Source: Arcobacter sp. CECT 8985 (lineage in GTDB: Bacteria; Campylobacterota; Campylobacteria; Campylobacterales; Arcobacteraceae). From it: DNA of 62,044 nucleotides. This document shows, piece after piece, positions 37,497 through 46,292 of this stretch. Location: the NCBI RefSeq assembly GCF_004116495.1, contig NZ_PDKC01000015.1, forward strand, positions 1 to 62,044. The letters are read 5' to 3'. The notes beneath the pieces are model-generated. The model searched no databases. It was not told the DNA's origin and saw nothing but the letters and a program-made list of their open reading frames with translations. The position numbers and the translations under genes were made by a program. Within the stretch, counting starts at the first letter, position 1. Every line of letters begins with the position of its first letter.

Positions 37497-38591
37497 TTAT
37501 TTCTTTATTTTAAATTCTTGATTTTTTACTTCTACTAAGAAATACTCTCGAGAGACATCTCCATATTTATTAAATTCAATTTTACCTTGAAGTCCATCAT
37601 ATACTCTATTATTTAAAATATACTCTTTTATTTTTTTTGGATTTGTTGTATGTTTTAATGCATCATACAAAATCATTGCAGTTTCATATGATTGTATAGC
37701 TGAAGATGATGGTTTTTCATAATATTTTTTCATATACTTTTTTTGAAACTTTTTATAATCAGTTCTTTTTGAATTGTTATTATATCCTGTACAAAAAAGA
37801 ACTCCTTCAACTGCTTTTCCACCCTCTTGAATAAAACTATAATCTTTCCCCCACGCAGATGAAGCTATAAGTTGTTTTATATTATTTAATCTCAAAAATT
37901 GTATAAGTTTTGCACTATCTAAAGAGTTTGCAATAATAAATATTACACTTTTATTATCAAGATTTTTTAATATTTTTTCATATCCAATATTTATTTTAAT
38001 TAATGAGGTAATTTTACCTTTATATTTTTCTTCGTAAGATGATTTAAGACTATTAATAATATCTTGGGAATATAAGTTATTAGATGAATCATAAATTATT
38101 TGAATTGTCTTTTTAGCATTTTTAATTAAATACAAAGATAAAGGATCAAACATACTTGGATTTATTTCTGCTTGCAATCTTACAAAATTATCATCTTTAT
38201 TAGAGAACTCTTTACTACTAGAATTTGGTGAGATTAAAAGAACATCATCTTTATTTTTAAGTTGACTTAATGATACCTTTGTCATTGCACTTGTAGTATT
38301 ACCAATTATAATTTTTATATCTTTTTTCAACATTTTATCTATTGCAATCTTTGCTTCTTTAGGATTTTGTTTATCATCTTCTATTATTAATTTAATATTT
38401 TTATTTCCAACTTTATAATTATTCTCTTCTAAAAAAAGTTTGAAGCCATTTAAAACTGAATGTCCAACTGACGAATATTTGCCACTTAAACTTGAGATAA
38501 AGCCAATATTTATAGTTTGTTTATTATTATTCAAAATATAAAAAAACATAGATAGTAAAATAATTATAATTAATAATAGAACTTTTTTCAC
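37497..38591 (-). CDS. Periplasmic ligand-binding protein, branched-chain amino acid (LivJ-like) family
   Basis: Type I periplasmic binding protein: INIGFISSLSGKYSSVGHSV at the N-terminus of the mature part, then IKLIIEDDKQNPKEAKIAID, typical of the Leu/Ile/Val or amide-binding family. A hydrophobic N-terminus (about residues 3-20) without a lipobox Cys suggests a signal peptide or an uncleaved anchor. I start at the GTG at 38591, which follows AAGGTG; a GTG at 38642 precedes the TATAAT box. No ABC permease or ATPase genes are adjacent. The kinase immediately downstream suggests a sensory role. Length 364 residues. Confidence 0.85.
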   Translation of the reverse strand: MKKVLLLIIIILLSMFFYILNNNKQTINIGFISSLSGKYSSVGHSVLNGFKLFLEENNYKVGNKNIKLIIEDDKQNPKEAKIAIDKMLKKDIKIIIGNTTSAMTKVSLSQLKNKDDVLLISPNSSSKEFSNKDDNFVRLQAEINPSMFDPLSLYLIKNAKKTIQIIYDSSNNLYSQDIINSLKSSYEEKYKGKITSLIKINIGYEKILKNLDNKSVIFIIANSLDSAKLIQFLRLNNIKQLIASSAWGKDYSFIQEGGKAVEGVLFCTGYNNNSKRTDYKKFQKKYMKKYYEKPSSSAIQSYETAMILYDALKHTTNPKKIKEYILNNRVYDGLQGKIEFNKYGDVSREYFLVEVKNQEFKIKK

Positions 38592-38624
38592 AACAATCAC
38601 CTTGAATAAAAAATAAGTTTTTAT

Positions 38625-38630
38625 ATTATA
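38625..38630 (-). promoter_or_regulatory. -10 box of the binding-protein/sensor-kinase operon
   Basis: TATAAT on the minus strand, about 34 bases upstream of the GTG start at 38591 and divergent from rnhB. Confidence 0.55.
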
Positions 38631-38655
38631 CTTAAAAATCACTAAAAGGGATAAA

Positions 38656-39222
38656 ATGCTTTGTGGTATTGATGAAGCTGGAAGAGGTCCAATTGCAGGT
38701 CCTTTAGTTGTAGCTGGTGTAGTTTTAAATAAAACAGTTAAAGAATTAAATGATTCTAAAAAATTATCTGAAAAAAAAAGAGAAGAATTATTTGATAAAA
38801 TAGTTAATGCAAGCCAATATCATATTGTATTTAAAACAAATAAACAAATAGATTTAAAAGGTATAAGTCAATGCTTAAAAGAATCAATTCAAGAAATAAT
38901 GGAAAATATATCTGCAGATGAATTTTTAATGGATGGAAATACATCATTTGGAATACAAACACTTCAACATAAAATAAAAGCAGATGCAACGGTTATGGAA
39001 GTTAGTGCAGCTTCAATATTAGCAAAAGTAAGTAGGGATAGATATATGTGTAAAGTTTCAAAAAAGTATCCTGAATATAATTTTCAAAAGCATAAAGGTT
39101 ATGGAACAAAAGCTCATGTTGAAAAAATTAAAGAGTTTGGAAGAAGTGAACTACATAGATATAGTTTCAAATTAAAAGAATTAGGTGAAGAAAAAGGTGG
39201 AATTCAAAAAAGCCTGTTTTAG
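38656..39222 (+). CDS. rnhB: Ribonuclease HII
   Basis: Removes RNA from RNA-DNA hybrids and single ribonucleotides from DNA. The N-terminal catalytic GIDEAGRGPIAGP motif (Asp6, Glu7) is followed by the conserved MDGNTS segment, AASILAKVSRDRYM and HKGYGTKAH. At 188 residues it is typical. The ribosome binding site is AAGGG, five bases before the ATG. Confidence 0.97.
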   Translation: MLCGIDEAGRGPIAGPLVVAGVVLNKTVKELNDSKKLSEKKREELFDKIVNASQYHIVFKTNKQIDLKGISQCLKESIQEIMENISADEFLMDGNTSFGIQTLQHKIKADATVMEVSAASILAKVSRDRYMCKVSKKYPEYNFQKHKGYGTKAHVEKIKEFGRSELHRYSFKLKELGEEKGGIQKSLF

Positions 39223-39230
39223 GCTATTTT
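39211..39230. terminator. Hairpin between rnhB and the thiamine-binding gene
   Basis: AGCCT (39211-39215) pairs with AGGCT (39221-39225). On the minus strand it is followed by T-runs, giving a terminator for the convergent minus-strand operon. Both stop codons fall in or next to it. Confidence 0.65.
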
Positions 39231-39541
39231 GAAACCTCCCCTATATAACTTTCAACAGATTTAATTTTCTGTTCTATTCTATTTTCATGGTTTTTTCTAA
39301 TATCAAAAGTAATAGTTGAATAAACTCTATTACAGCCAGCTTCTTCTAATACTTTATAACACTTACCAACTAATTCTAATGCTTGACTCATAGTCTTTGT
39401 TTCAATAATAGTACACATTGATGTTAACTGATATTTGTATCCACTATTTCTTATAACTTCAATAACTTTTGAAACTTCTTTTGCTTTACTCTCACCTTTA
39501 TCAGTGGGAAACATTGCCATTTGTAAAAGAATTGAATTCAT
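39224..39541 (-). CDS. MTH1187/YkoF-like thiamine-binding family protein
   Basis: A 105-residue single-domain protein of the PF01910 (DUF77) family, with the starting pattern LLQMAMFPTDKGESKAKEVSKV and the central segment YQLTSMCTIIETKTMSQALELV. Family members bind thiamine or its precursors in the cytoplasm; no pathway gene is adjacent. It starts ten bases after the superoxide reductase gene, so the two are probably cotranscribed. Confidence 0.8.
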   Translation of the reverse strand: MNSILLQMAMFPTDKGESKAKEVSKVIEVIRNSGYKYQLTSMCTIIETKTMSQALELVGKCYKVLEEAGCNRVYSTITFDIRKNHENRIEQKIKSVESYIGEVSK

Positions 39542-39551
39542 AATCTATCTT

Positions 39552-39980
39552 TTAAACTTTCATTGAATAAGTATAATTACCATGTAATGTACACCTAGAA
39601 GTTGCAGAAATCTCTTTTACACCATCAAGTTTAACTCTTGAAGCTAAATAGCCTCTTGATTCAATAGGTTCTAAAGATACTTTTGAAACCTCTTTACCAT
39701 CTACATATAAGTCAATTTCATAAATCCAATGTTTTGCAGTACTTGGATGTATAATTCCATGTTGTCCAATACTAACTTCAACTAATGAATAACCTTTTTT
39801 ATCTTTATCACCAATTTTTATTTCAGGTAAATGTTTATACTCAAAATCTGTTGGGTGAGTAGGATCTTTAACTTTCATATCATTTGTATTTTTAACTAAT
39901 TTCTTATCATAACCAAAAGCATAAGTTGCAGATGCAAAACTAAGTAATCCTGCTAATTTTAATAAATCTCTTCTTTTCAT
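39552..39980 (-). CDS. Exported superoxide reductase (desulfoferrodoxin family) with Tat signal
   Basis: The five ligands of a superoxide-reductase iron centre can be placed: His50 (EYKHLPEI), His78 and His84 (HPSTAKHW, spacing six), Cys130 and His133 (SRCTLH, spacing three), the same spacing as in Pyrococcus superoxide reductase. An N-terminal twin-arginine signal (KRRDLLKLAG) predicts export in folded form to the periplasm, unlike most family members, which are cytoplasmic. There is no N-terminal rubredoxin-like domain. A SoxY/SoxZ assignment was considered but the ligand pattern favours this one. It has 142 residues and a ribosome binding site AAAGGA. Confidence 0.8.
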   Translation of the reverse strand: MKRRDLLKLAGLLSFASATYAFGYDKKLVKNTNDMKVKDPTHPTDFEYKHLPEIKIGDKDKKGYSLVEVSIGQHGIIHPSTAKHWIYEIDLYVDGKEVSKVSLEPIESRGYLASRVKLDGVKEISATSRCTLHGNYTYSMKV

Positions 39981-40265
39981 TTTCTATCCTTTCATATTTT
40001 TTACAATACTACAGGAAAATATTCAAATTTGCAAGTATATATTTTTTTATATTTTTTTTAAAGAATTTGAAATATATTATTATCTAATAAATACTTTTTT
40101 GACACTAATTATTTATTTTATTTAAAAGTAATTTATGCAGAAAATGGTTACCATATAAAATAAATATCTAAGAAATTTGTAAAACTAAAAATTTGTTTAT
40201 ATTTTTAATAGTTTATTCAAATTAAATTTGTTATATTTAAACAATAAATTCCAAGGAGAAAAACA

Positions 40266-40607
40266 ATGCAAATTGAAGTAAATGCAGAAGTAGTACTATC
40301 TCAATTAGGCTACACAAAGAATGAGAGTTCGTTAAAACAAGCAGAAGATATTATTGAAAACACTAAAGATTTTGATAAATTTGCTAAACATATAATCTCG
40401 TTAAATGATAATTTAAAGAAAATGAATGCCTATGTAGCGCTTTCAAATACAAATAACTATTTGAAAATCAAATGTGATGAAAATGATGCAGAAGAGATTT
40501 TAAATCAATTTCATCAGTCTGTAAAAAATTGGGCAGAAAAATATAATGTAGAACTTCAAAAAGTAGAGAATAAAGAAGTTTACTATATTCTTGGAATTGC
40601 TGCTTAA
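40266..40607 (+). CDS. Conserved-looking protein of unknown function
   Basis: A 113-residue, acidic, mostly helical protein with no membrane segment and no motif I recognise. A good ribosome binding site (AAGGAG) precedes the ATG and codon use matches the surrounding genes, so it is very likely real. It stands alone behind a 285-base AT-rich region with a TGGTTACCA palindrome at 40145-40153, and is convergent with msrBA. Confidence 0.75.
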   Translation: MQIEVNAEVVLSQLGYTKNESSLKQAEDIIENTKDFDKFAKHIISLNDNLKKMNAYVALSNTNNYLKIKCDENDAEEILNQFHQSVKNWAEKYNVELQKVENKEVYYILGIAA

Positions 40608-40624
40608 TAGAATTGGCACTAGCA

Positions 40625-40656
40625 CTAGAAGTATATAAAAATTTATATACTTCTAG
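40625..40656. terminator. 15-bp perfect palindromic terminator
   Basis: CTAGAAGTATATAAA and its exact complement, separated by two bases, with a T-run on the plus-strand side. It contains the msrBA stop codon (40653-40655) and serves both convergent genes. Confidence 0.75.
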
Positions 40657-41507
40657 AATATTTTTCTATAACTATGACAATAAGGAGTTTTTCCTGTTTT
40701 TTCATAATAATTTTGATGATAATCTTCGGCACTATAAAAATGTGTCATTTTTTGTAAGGTAGTTGCAACAGCATAACCTTTTTCACTTAATATCTCTAAA
40801 ATACTCATTGCAATCTCTTTTTGTTTTTCATCAACATAAAATATAGCAGATAAATATTGACTTCCTATATCTGGTCCTTGCCCATTAACTTGCGTAAAAT
40901 CATGTATTTCAAAAAAATATTTTACTAATTCTTCATAGGTAACTTCACAACTATCAAACTCAACCTTTACAGCTTCTAAATGTCCTGTCATTCCACTACA
41001 AACCATTTGATATGTAGGATTTTTTATATCTCCACCCATATAACCAGATTCAACTTTATAAACACCATTTAATTTTGAAAAGTAATATTCTACTCCCCAA
41101 AAACATCCTGCTGCAAAATATGCTACATTATGATTTTCACAACATTTACTTTTACTATCAAAAGTTAATGAAATTGAGTTTACGCAATGTCTAGTATTTT
41201 TAGAAGTAAAACCTTCGCCTTCAAAAACATGTCCTAAATGAGCATTGCAATTATTACAAACAATTTCCATTCTTCTACCATCTTTATCAGGTATTCTTTT
41301 TACTGCACCTTTTATTTCATCATCAAAACTTGGCCATCCACAACCAGAAGAAAATTTACTATCAGATTTATATAATGGACTATTACATTTTTTACATCTG
41401 TAAATACCTTCTTCATAAAAGTCGTTATATCTTCCAGAAAAAGGTCTTTCTGTGCCCTTTTGTTCAATAACATACTCTTCTTCAGATGAAAGTTTATTGT
41501 ATTGCAT
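40653..41507 (-). CDS. msrBA: Bifunctional methionine sulfoxide reductase MsrB-MsrA
   Basis: Repairs both diastereomers of oxidised methionine. Residues 1-118 are MsrB, with zinc ligands Cys38/Cys41 and Cys84/Cys87 and catalytic Cys108 (RHCVNS). Residues 126-284 are MsrA, with catalytic Cys135 in AAGCFWG. The B-then-A order is the reverse of the common A-B fusions but is known in some bacteria. No signal peptide is seen, so it is cytoplasmic. It is a single gene with its own ribosome binding site. Confidence 0.95.
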   Translation of the reverse strand: MQYNKLSSEEEYVIEQKGTERPFSGRYNDFYEEGIYRCKKCNSPLYKSDSKFSSGCGWPSFDDEIKGAVKRIPDKDGRRMEIVCNNCNAHLGHVFEGEGFTSKNTRHCVNSISLTFDSKSKCCENHNVAYFAAGCFWGVEYYFSKLNGVYKVESGYMGGDIKNPTYQMVCSGMTGHLEAVKVEFDSCEVTYEELVKYFFEIHDFTQVNGQGPDIGSQYLSAIFYVDEKQKEIAMSILEILSEKGYAVATTLQKMTHFYSAEDYHQNYYEKTGKTPYCHSYRKIF

Positions 41508-41637
41508 ATTATCCTCTAATGTTTAAATTTTAGGTATTTTAACAAAAGAATAAAAGCTAAGAATAAATTTTTTATATAACTTTTGATTTTAATTTTTTTT
41601 AAATAATCATAAGTTTTTTTTTAAAAAATAAAGCTAA

Positions 41638-42255
41638 TTATAAAACCTCAAACCTTTGCTCTACTAATAAGTTATCTTTATTAAATATTTTTCCAACAAA
41701 TACATCACCTTTATTAAACTCTCCAACACCTTTGGGCGTACCTGTCATTAAAATATCCCCATCTTCAAAATCTAAAAAACTATTTGCTTCTTTTATAATT
41801 TCATATGGTTTATTTATCATCAAAGAGATATTACCTTTTTGTCTTAATTCACCATTAATAAATAACTCTATGTTTAATTCATCAATGCTTTGATTAAATG
41901 ATACAAATTTAGAAAATACTGCTGAATTTCTAAAAGCTTTTGCTCTCTCCCATGGTAATCCAGCTTTTTTAAGTTTTGATTGAGTATGTCTTAATGTTAA
42001 ATCAAGCCCAAATCCAACTGCAGTGATTTTATTCTCCTCAATTAAAAAACTTATTTCAGCTTCATAATGACAAGAAGGTTCACCTTTAGGAAAAATTAAT
42101 TCATTTGAAATTGATGAATTTGGTTTAATAAAAAACACCATATCATCTGGTATATCATTTTTTAGTTCTTTTATATGTTCAACATAATTTCTTCCAATAC
42201 AAACTACTTTTGATGATTTTACTTTTACATCTTCATTTAAAATTATACTTTTCAT
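41638..42255 (-). CDS. Fumarylacetoacetate hydrolase family protein
   Basis: A 205-residue single-domain FAH-fold enzyme, with CIGRNYVEHIKEL at the start, the metal-binding acids in HYEAEISFLI and the SGTP-like motif MTGTPKGVG near the C-terminus. Members include acylpyruvases and oxaloacetate tautomerases; this short form resembles YcgM/FAHD1-type acylpyruvate hydrolases. The substrate is not determinable from sequence. It lies nine bases after the NUDIX gene. Confidence 0.85.
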   Translation of the reverse strand: MKSIILNEDVKVKSSKVVCIGRNYVEHIKELKNDIPDDMVFFIKPNSSISNELIFPKGEPSCHYEAEISFLIEENKITAVGFGLDLTLRHTQSKLKKAGLPWERAKAFRNSAVFSKFVSFNQSIDELNIELFINGELRQKGNISLMINKPYEIIKEANSFLDFEDGDILMTGTPKGVGEFNKGDVFVGKIFNKDNLLVEQRFEVL

Positions 42256-42263
42256 GCTTTACC

Positions 42264-42920
42264 TTAATATTTTTCTAAAAAATCTCTAATTATAACAGAA
42301 GTCATACCCCAAATCACATCTTGTTTGTATTTAAAAACCCAAACTTTGTGCTTTTTATTTCCCCACGGTTTTTGATACATTTTAGGTAAGTTTAATTTAT
42401 CTGAAGGGAAATATACTTCTTTATTTCCATTTTCATCTATATGGTATGGTTTTACTTCATTTCTTAATGTATACTCTTTTGGTTTATTATTTTTAAAAAA
42501 AGATACTGGAATTAGTAGTGTTTTTTCAACTTCACTTTTATCTATTTTCATATTTTTTAAAGCTTTTTTCTTTACTATTCCTACAAAAACTTCTACAATA
42601 GCTCCCATTGGAGCAACCATTGTATCAAGTTGTCCTATAACTTTTATGCTTTTCTTTTTTATTCCTAACTCTTCTTTTATCTCTCTTAAGGCAGTTTGTT
42701 TAAAATTTTTATCAACACCTTTTTCAAAACCACCACCAGGGAAACAGATATCTCCACCTTGTCTAATTGTTGCTGCTCTTTTTTGAAATAAAATGTAGTA
42801 TTCACCTTTTATTTGCACTAAAGGTATTATAACAGCCGAACTAAAAAATCTATTTCTACCCAAAACATTTGGGTATTTAGGAAAGTTTTTAACTGCTTTT
42901 TTTAAATCGGCTTTTTTCAT
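42264..42920 (-). CDS. NUDIX hydrolase (CoA pyrophosphatase-like)
   Basis: The NUDIX box is complete: GGGFEKGVDKNFKQTALREI continuing into KEELG at about residues 70-95. The preceding LFQKRAATIRQGGDICFPGG resembles the NudL/CoA-diphosphatase signature. A basic N-terminus and an aromatic C-terminal half make up 218 residues. It starts one base after the bioA stop and is probably cotranscribed with bioA and the FAH gene. Confidence 0.82.
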   Translation of the reverse strand: MKKADLKKAVKNFPKYPNVLGRNRFFSSAVIIPLVQIKGEYYILFQKRAATIRQGGDICFPGGGFEKGVDKNFKQTALREIKEELGIKKKSIKVIGQLDTMVAPMGAIVEVFVGIVKKKALKNMKIDKSEVEKTLLIPVSFFKNNKPKEYTLRNEVKPYHIDENGNKEVYFPSDKLNLPKMYQKPWGNKKHKVWVFKYKQDVIWGMTSVIIRDFLEKY

Positions 42921-42921
42921 A

Positions 42922-44187
42922 TTACTTCTTAATTGTTTTTATTGCATCTATCATTGTATTTATAATTTTTCTTAAATCATTATGATCTATAGTATAAGAA
43001 ACAATTGAATATATTAATTTTCCAAATGGTCTTACCCAAACACCATGTTCAACACAATAATCTTGAATATATTGTGCATAAGATCCATCATTTAACTCAA
43101 TAACCCCAATTGCACCAATATTTCTTATACTTGCAACAATTTCTAAATCTTTTGCTTTTTCTAACTCTTCACTAAATATTTTTTCAATATTTAATACTCT
43201 TTCTTCCCATGGAGTTTCTAAAAGTAAATTTATACTCTCAATTGCAACAGAACAAGCAAGAGGATTTCCCATAAATGTTGGTCCATGCATAAGTATTCCA
43301 AGTTCAGAATTAGAGATTGTATCACTTACTTTTTTACTAGTTATCATCGCTGCCATAGTCATATAACCACCAGTAAGTCCCTTACCAACAGTCATAATAT
43401 CTGGCTTTATATTCGCATGTTCAACTGCAAACATTTTTCCTGTATGCCCAAAACCTGTGGCAATTTCATCTGCTATAAATAAAACATCATACTTATCACA
43501 AAGTTCTCTTGCTTTTACTAAAAACTCTGGATTATATACTCTCATTCCTCCTGCACCTTGAACAACTGGTTCTATTATAAATCCAGCAACTTCTTCATGG
43601 TGATTTTTAAATGTTTGTTCTAATGCAGTTATAGCCTCACTACAATCTTTATTAAAACCAATTTGTGGAGCTTTAGTAAATATATGTTTTGGTAAATATG
43701 TACCATAAATACTATGCATAGAATTTTGTGGATCACAAACACTCATTGCAGCTAGAGTATCTCCATGATATGAATGTTCACAAGCAATAAACTTATATTT
43801 TTTTAGCCCTTTTGCTTCTTGATATTGAATTGCAGTTTTTAAAGCAACTTCAACAGATACAGAACCACTATCACACAAAAATACACTATTAAGACCAGTT
43901 AAATCAACTAAAAGTTTTGAAAGTATTGAAGCTTTTTCATGTGCAATACCGCCAAACATAATATGAGGCATAATATCAACTTGTTTTTTTAATGCATCAT
44001 TTAATCTTGGATTATTATACCCATGAATAGCACTCCACCATGAACTCATTGCATCTAATAATTCTTTATCATCTTCTAAAAAAATTGACGTTTTATTAGT
44101 TCTTTTAACTCCTAAAAGTTTTGTAGAAGATGGCAAAGAATTATAAGGGTGCCATACATGTTCTTTATCAATATCTAACCAATGCAA
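42922..44187 (-). CDS. bioA: Adenosylmethionine-8-amino-7-oxononanoate aminotransferase
   Basis: PLP enzyme of biotin synthesis that uses S-adenosylmethionine as amino donor to make DAPA. Visible are WHPYNS near the start, the SSWWSAIHGYNN substrate-binding segment, the PLP-contacting FIADEIATGFG and the Schiff-base Lys in TVGKGLTGG near residue 270. It has 421 residues. The start codon is TTG, preceded by AAGGA at five bases; no ATG is closer. No other bio genes are in the window besides birA. Confidence 0.95.
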   Translation of the reverse strand: MHWLDIDKEHVWHPYNSLPSSTKLLGVKRTNKTSIFLEDDKELLDAMSSWWSAIHGYNNPRLNDALKKQVDIMPHIMFGGIAHEKASILSKLLVDLTGLNSVFLCDSGSVSVEVALKTAIQYQEAKGLKKYKFIACEHSYHGDTLAAMSVCDPQNSMHSIYGTYLPKHIFTKAPQIGFNKDCSEAITALEQTFKNHHEEVAGFIIEPVVQGAGGMRVYNPEFLVKARELCDKYDVLFIADEIATGFGHTGKMFAVEHANIKPDIMTVGKGLTGGYMTMAAMITSKKVSDTISNSELGILMHGPTFMGNPLACSVAIESINLLLETPWEERVLNIEKIFSEELEKAKDLEIVASIRNIGAIGVIELNDGSYAQYIQDYCVEHGVWVRPFGKLIYSIVSYTIDHNDLRKIINTMIDAIKTIKK

Positions 44188-44288
44188 AATTATCCTTTTT
44201 TATTTTGATTTTATCAAAAAATTATTTTATAACTACTTTTAAACAAATTTATGATAATTTACATTACTATACTTTGATATAGTTAAAT

Positions 44289-44294
44289 TATAAT
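44289..44294 (+). promoter_or_regulatory. -10 box upstream of the 44312 gene
   Basis: TATAAT lies 17 bases before the start codon, leaving a leader of only about ten bases that contains AGGAG. Confidence 0.5.
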
Positions 44295-44311
44295 AAAATT
44301 TAGGAGTTAGT

Positions 44312-44593
44312 ATGCAGCACCATGACCTAGAATTGAAACATATTGCTAGTGTGGACGATAAAAGATATTTTATATCTACTATTAGAATGCTTGTAAGACA
44401 TACTTGGCTTGATCAACATGATAATGTTTCTGTATATGAGACTATGATCTTTAAAAAAGAAAACGGAAAAGTTCTATATTTAGAACCTATATATACAAAA
44501 AGATATGATGCATATGATAAAGCAATAGATGGACATCAGTATGTAATAGAAAATATCAAAAATATTGTAAAAAAATCACTAGAAAATGAATAA
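44312..44593 (+). CDS. Small protein of unknown function
   Basis: A 93-residue soluble protein, beginning MQHHDLELKHIASVDDKRYF, with many His, Tyr and Lys residues and no membrane segment. A -10 box and AGGAG site precede it, and codon use fits the neighbourhood. I do not recognise a family. It is divergent from bioA and followed by another small gene about 110 bases on. Confidence 0.7.
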   Translation: MQHHDLELKHIASVDDKRYFISTIRMLVRHTWLDQHDNVSVYETMIFKKENGKVLYLEPIYTKRYDAYDKAIDGHQYVIENIKNIVKKSLENE

Positions 44594-44705
44594 TAACTGT
44601 TTTTAAAAATTACATTTTGATTACAGTTACAATTTGGAAACAAAGAAATTAATGTATATTAAGAGATAACTTGTCATTATTTCATAAAATTTTTTGGAGG
44701 AAATA

Positions 44706-44918
44706 ATGACATTTATCCCTATATCTATTCAGCTTACACAAGCAATAAAATCAAACAATGCACAAAAAGTAGAAGAACTTATTTTAAATAGCGATATGAG
44801 AAAAGAGTTAATTAAAAAATATGTTTCTACAAACGATATCGAATCATTAGTTAATTTACTACCGAAATTTAAAAGCAAAGGATTGATTTTAAATATCAAG
44901 GTTTTATTAGACATTTAA
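44706..44918 (+). CDS. Small helical protein of unknown function
   Basis: A 70-residue protein (MTFIPISIQLTQAIKSNNAQ and onward), predicted all-helical and amphipathic. The ATG at 44706 follows a GGAGG ribosome binding site; a TTG 12 bases earlier lies on that site and is rejected as the start. A terminator hairpin follows immediately, so it is probably monocistronic. No family recognised. Confidence 0.65.
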   Translation: MTFIPISIQLTQAIKSNNAQKVEELILNSDMRKELIKKYVSTNDIESLVNLLPKFKSKGLILNIKVLLDI

Positions 44919-44945
44919 AAGTGCCAGTATAAAACCAGCACTTTT
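44917..44945. terminator. Hairpin shared by the small gene and gntP
   Basis: AAAAGTGC (44917-44924) pairs with GCACTTTT (44938-44945). Its A/T flanks let it act as a terminator in both directions. The stop codon of the plus-strand gene overlaps it. Confidence 0.75.
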
Positions 44946-44951
44946 AATTAT

Positions 44952-46292
44952 TTAAAGTATTATGCTTGATAAAACATAAACTACAAAAATAGTAACTAAC
45001 CCTTGAACTAAAGTTGCAGTTGTATAAGATTTATATGCTGTTGGAACATCCATTTTACTAAATCTAGAAACAACCCAGAAGAAACTATCATTAGCATGAC
45101 TTACAGTCATTGCACCAGCACCAATTGCCATAACTACCAATACTTTTCCTAACTCACTATCTAAACCTAAATTTGCAAGTAATGGATAAATTATTGAAGA
45201 AGTAACAACTAATGCAGTTGTTGATGAACCTTGTGCTGATTTTAAAGCAGCTGAAATAATAAATGGAACAAAAATACCTAAACTTAAAGTTTGTAAAGTT
45301 TCTCCTAAATATTGTCCAATTCCACTTGCTTTTAAAACTGCACCCAAAGCACCACCTGCACCAGTAATTATCAAGATTTCACCAGCACTTTTAATTCCTT
45401 CTCCTATCCAACCAGAAAGTCTTTCTTCATCAAACTTAGGTAAAAGAGTAGCTGCAAATAAAAGCCCTATAAATAATGCATTAGTTGGTTCACCTAAAAA
45501 TATAAAAATTTTATAAATAAAAGTATCACTTGAATCTGGGAAAAGAAGTTTTATAACACTAGCTAAAGCCATAAGTAAAATTGGAATAAAAATTGGAGCA
45601 AAAGATTTAAATGCACTTGGTAGTTGACCATATTTTGCGATAACTTCACTATCATGTTCTAAGTCACTTAATAAATCTTCACCACTAGTATGTATTTTTC
45701 CTGAACGAATTGCCCAAAAGTAACCAGCAAGCATTGTAATTATTGAAATTCCAATACCAAAAATAATAACTAATCCTAAATTGCCAATATGTAAATTACC
45801 AGCTGCAGCAATTGGACCAGGAGTTGGTGGTACCAAAGTATGTGTAGCAAAAAGTCCTGTTGCTAAGGCAACACTCATTGCAACTCCAGAAACTTTTAAT
45901 TGCCTTACCATTGATCTTTTTAATGCATTTAAAATAACAAATCCACTATCACAAAATACTGGAACTGAAACAATATATCCTATGATTGACATTGCAAGTA
46001 CAGGTCTTTTTTTACCAACAACTTTTAATACAACTTCTGCCATTTTAATAGCAGCACCGCTCTTTTCTAATATTACACCTATAATAGTTCCAAGAACAAT
46101 TACTATACCAATGTATGCAAGAATTCCACCAAATCCTTTAGTAATTGTTTTTGAAATTTCTATGTATCCCATACCAACACTCATTGCAATTCCATAAGCT
46201 GCAATAAGTAGTGCTATGAAAGGATGTAATTTTAATTTACTAGTAGCAAATACTATAAAAGCAATTGCAATTAATAAAATGATCACCAACAT
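44952..46292 (-). CDS. GntP family permease (gluconate:H+ symporter-like)
   Basis: A 446-residue membrane protein with 12 or more hydrophobic segments. Family features include GFGGILAYIGIVIVLGTIIG, the IVSVPVFCDSGF segment and the LVPPTPGPIAAAG signature shared by GntP, YgbN and glycerate permeases. The substrate is a sugar acid or hydroxy acid, not decidable here; no kinase or dehydratase gene is adjacent. Of two consecutive ATG codons I take the second, five bases after AAGGAG. Confidence 0.85.
   Translation of the reverse strand: MLVIILLIAIAFIVFATSKLKLHPFIALLIAAYGIAMSVGMGYIEISKTITKGFGGILAYIGIVIVLGTIIGVILEKSGAAIKMAEVVLKVVGKKRPVLAMSIIGYIVSVPVFCDSGFVILNALKRSMVRQLKVSGVAMSVALATGLFATHTLVPPTPGPIAAAGNLHIGNLGLVIIFGIGISIITMLAGYFWAIRSGKIHTSGEDLLSDLEHDSEVIAKYGQLPSAFKSFAPIFIPILLMALASVIKLLFPDSSDTFIYKIFIFLGEPTNALFIGLLFAATLLPKFDEERLSGWIGEGIKSAGEILIITGAGGALGAVLKASGIGQYLGETLQTLSLGIFVPFIISAALKSAQGSSTTALVVTSSIIYPLLANLGLDSELGKVLVVMAIGAGAMTVSHANDSFFWVVSRFSKMDVPTAYKSYTTATLVQGLVTIFVVYVLSSIIL

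Noticed and set aside
39552-39980. Assignment as SoxY or SoxZ
   Set aside because: The Tat signal would fit SoxY, but the C-terminal GGCGG of SoxY is missing and the five iron ligands of superoxide reductase are present with correct spacing.
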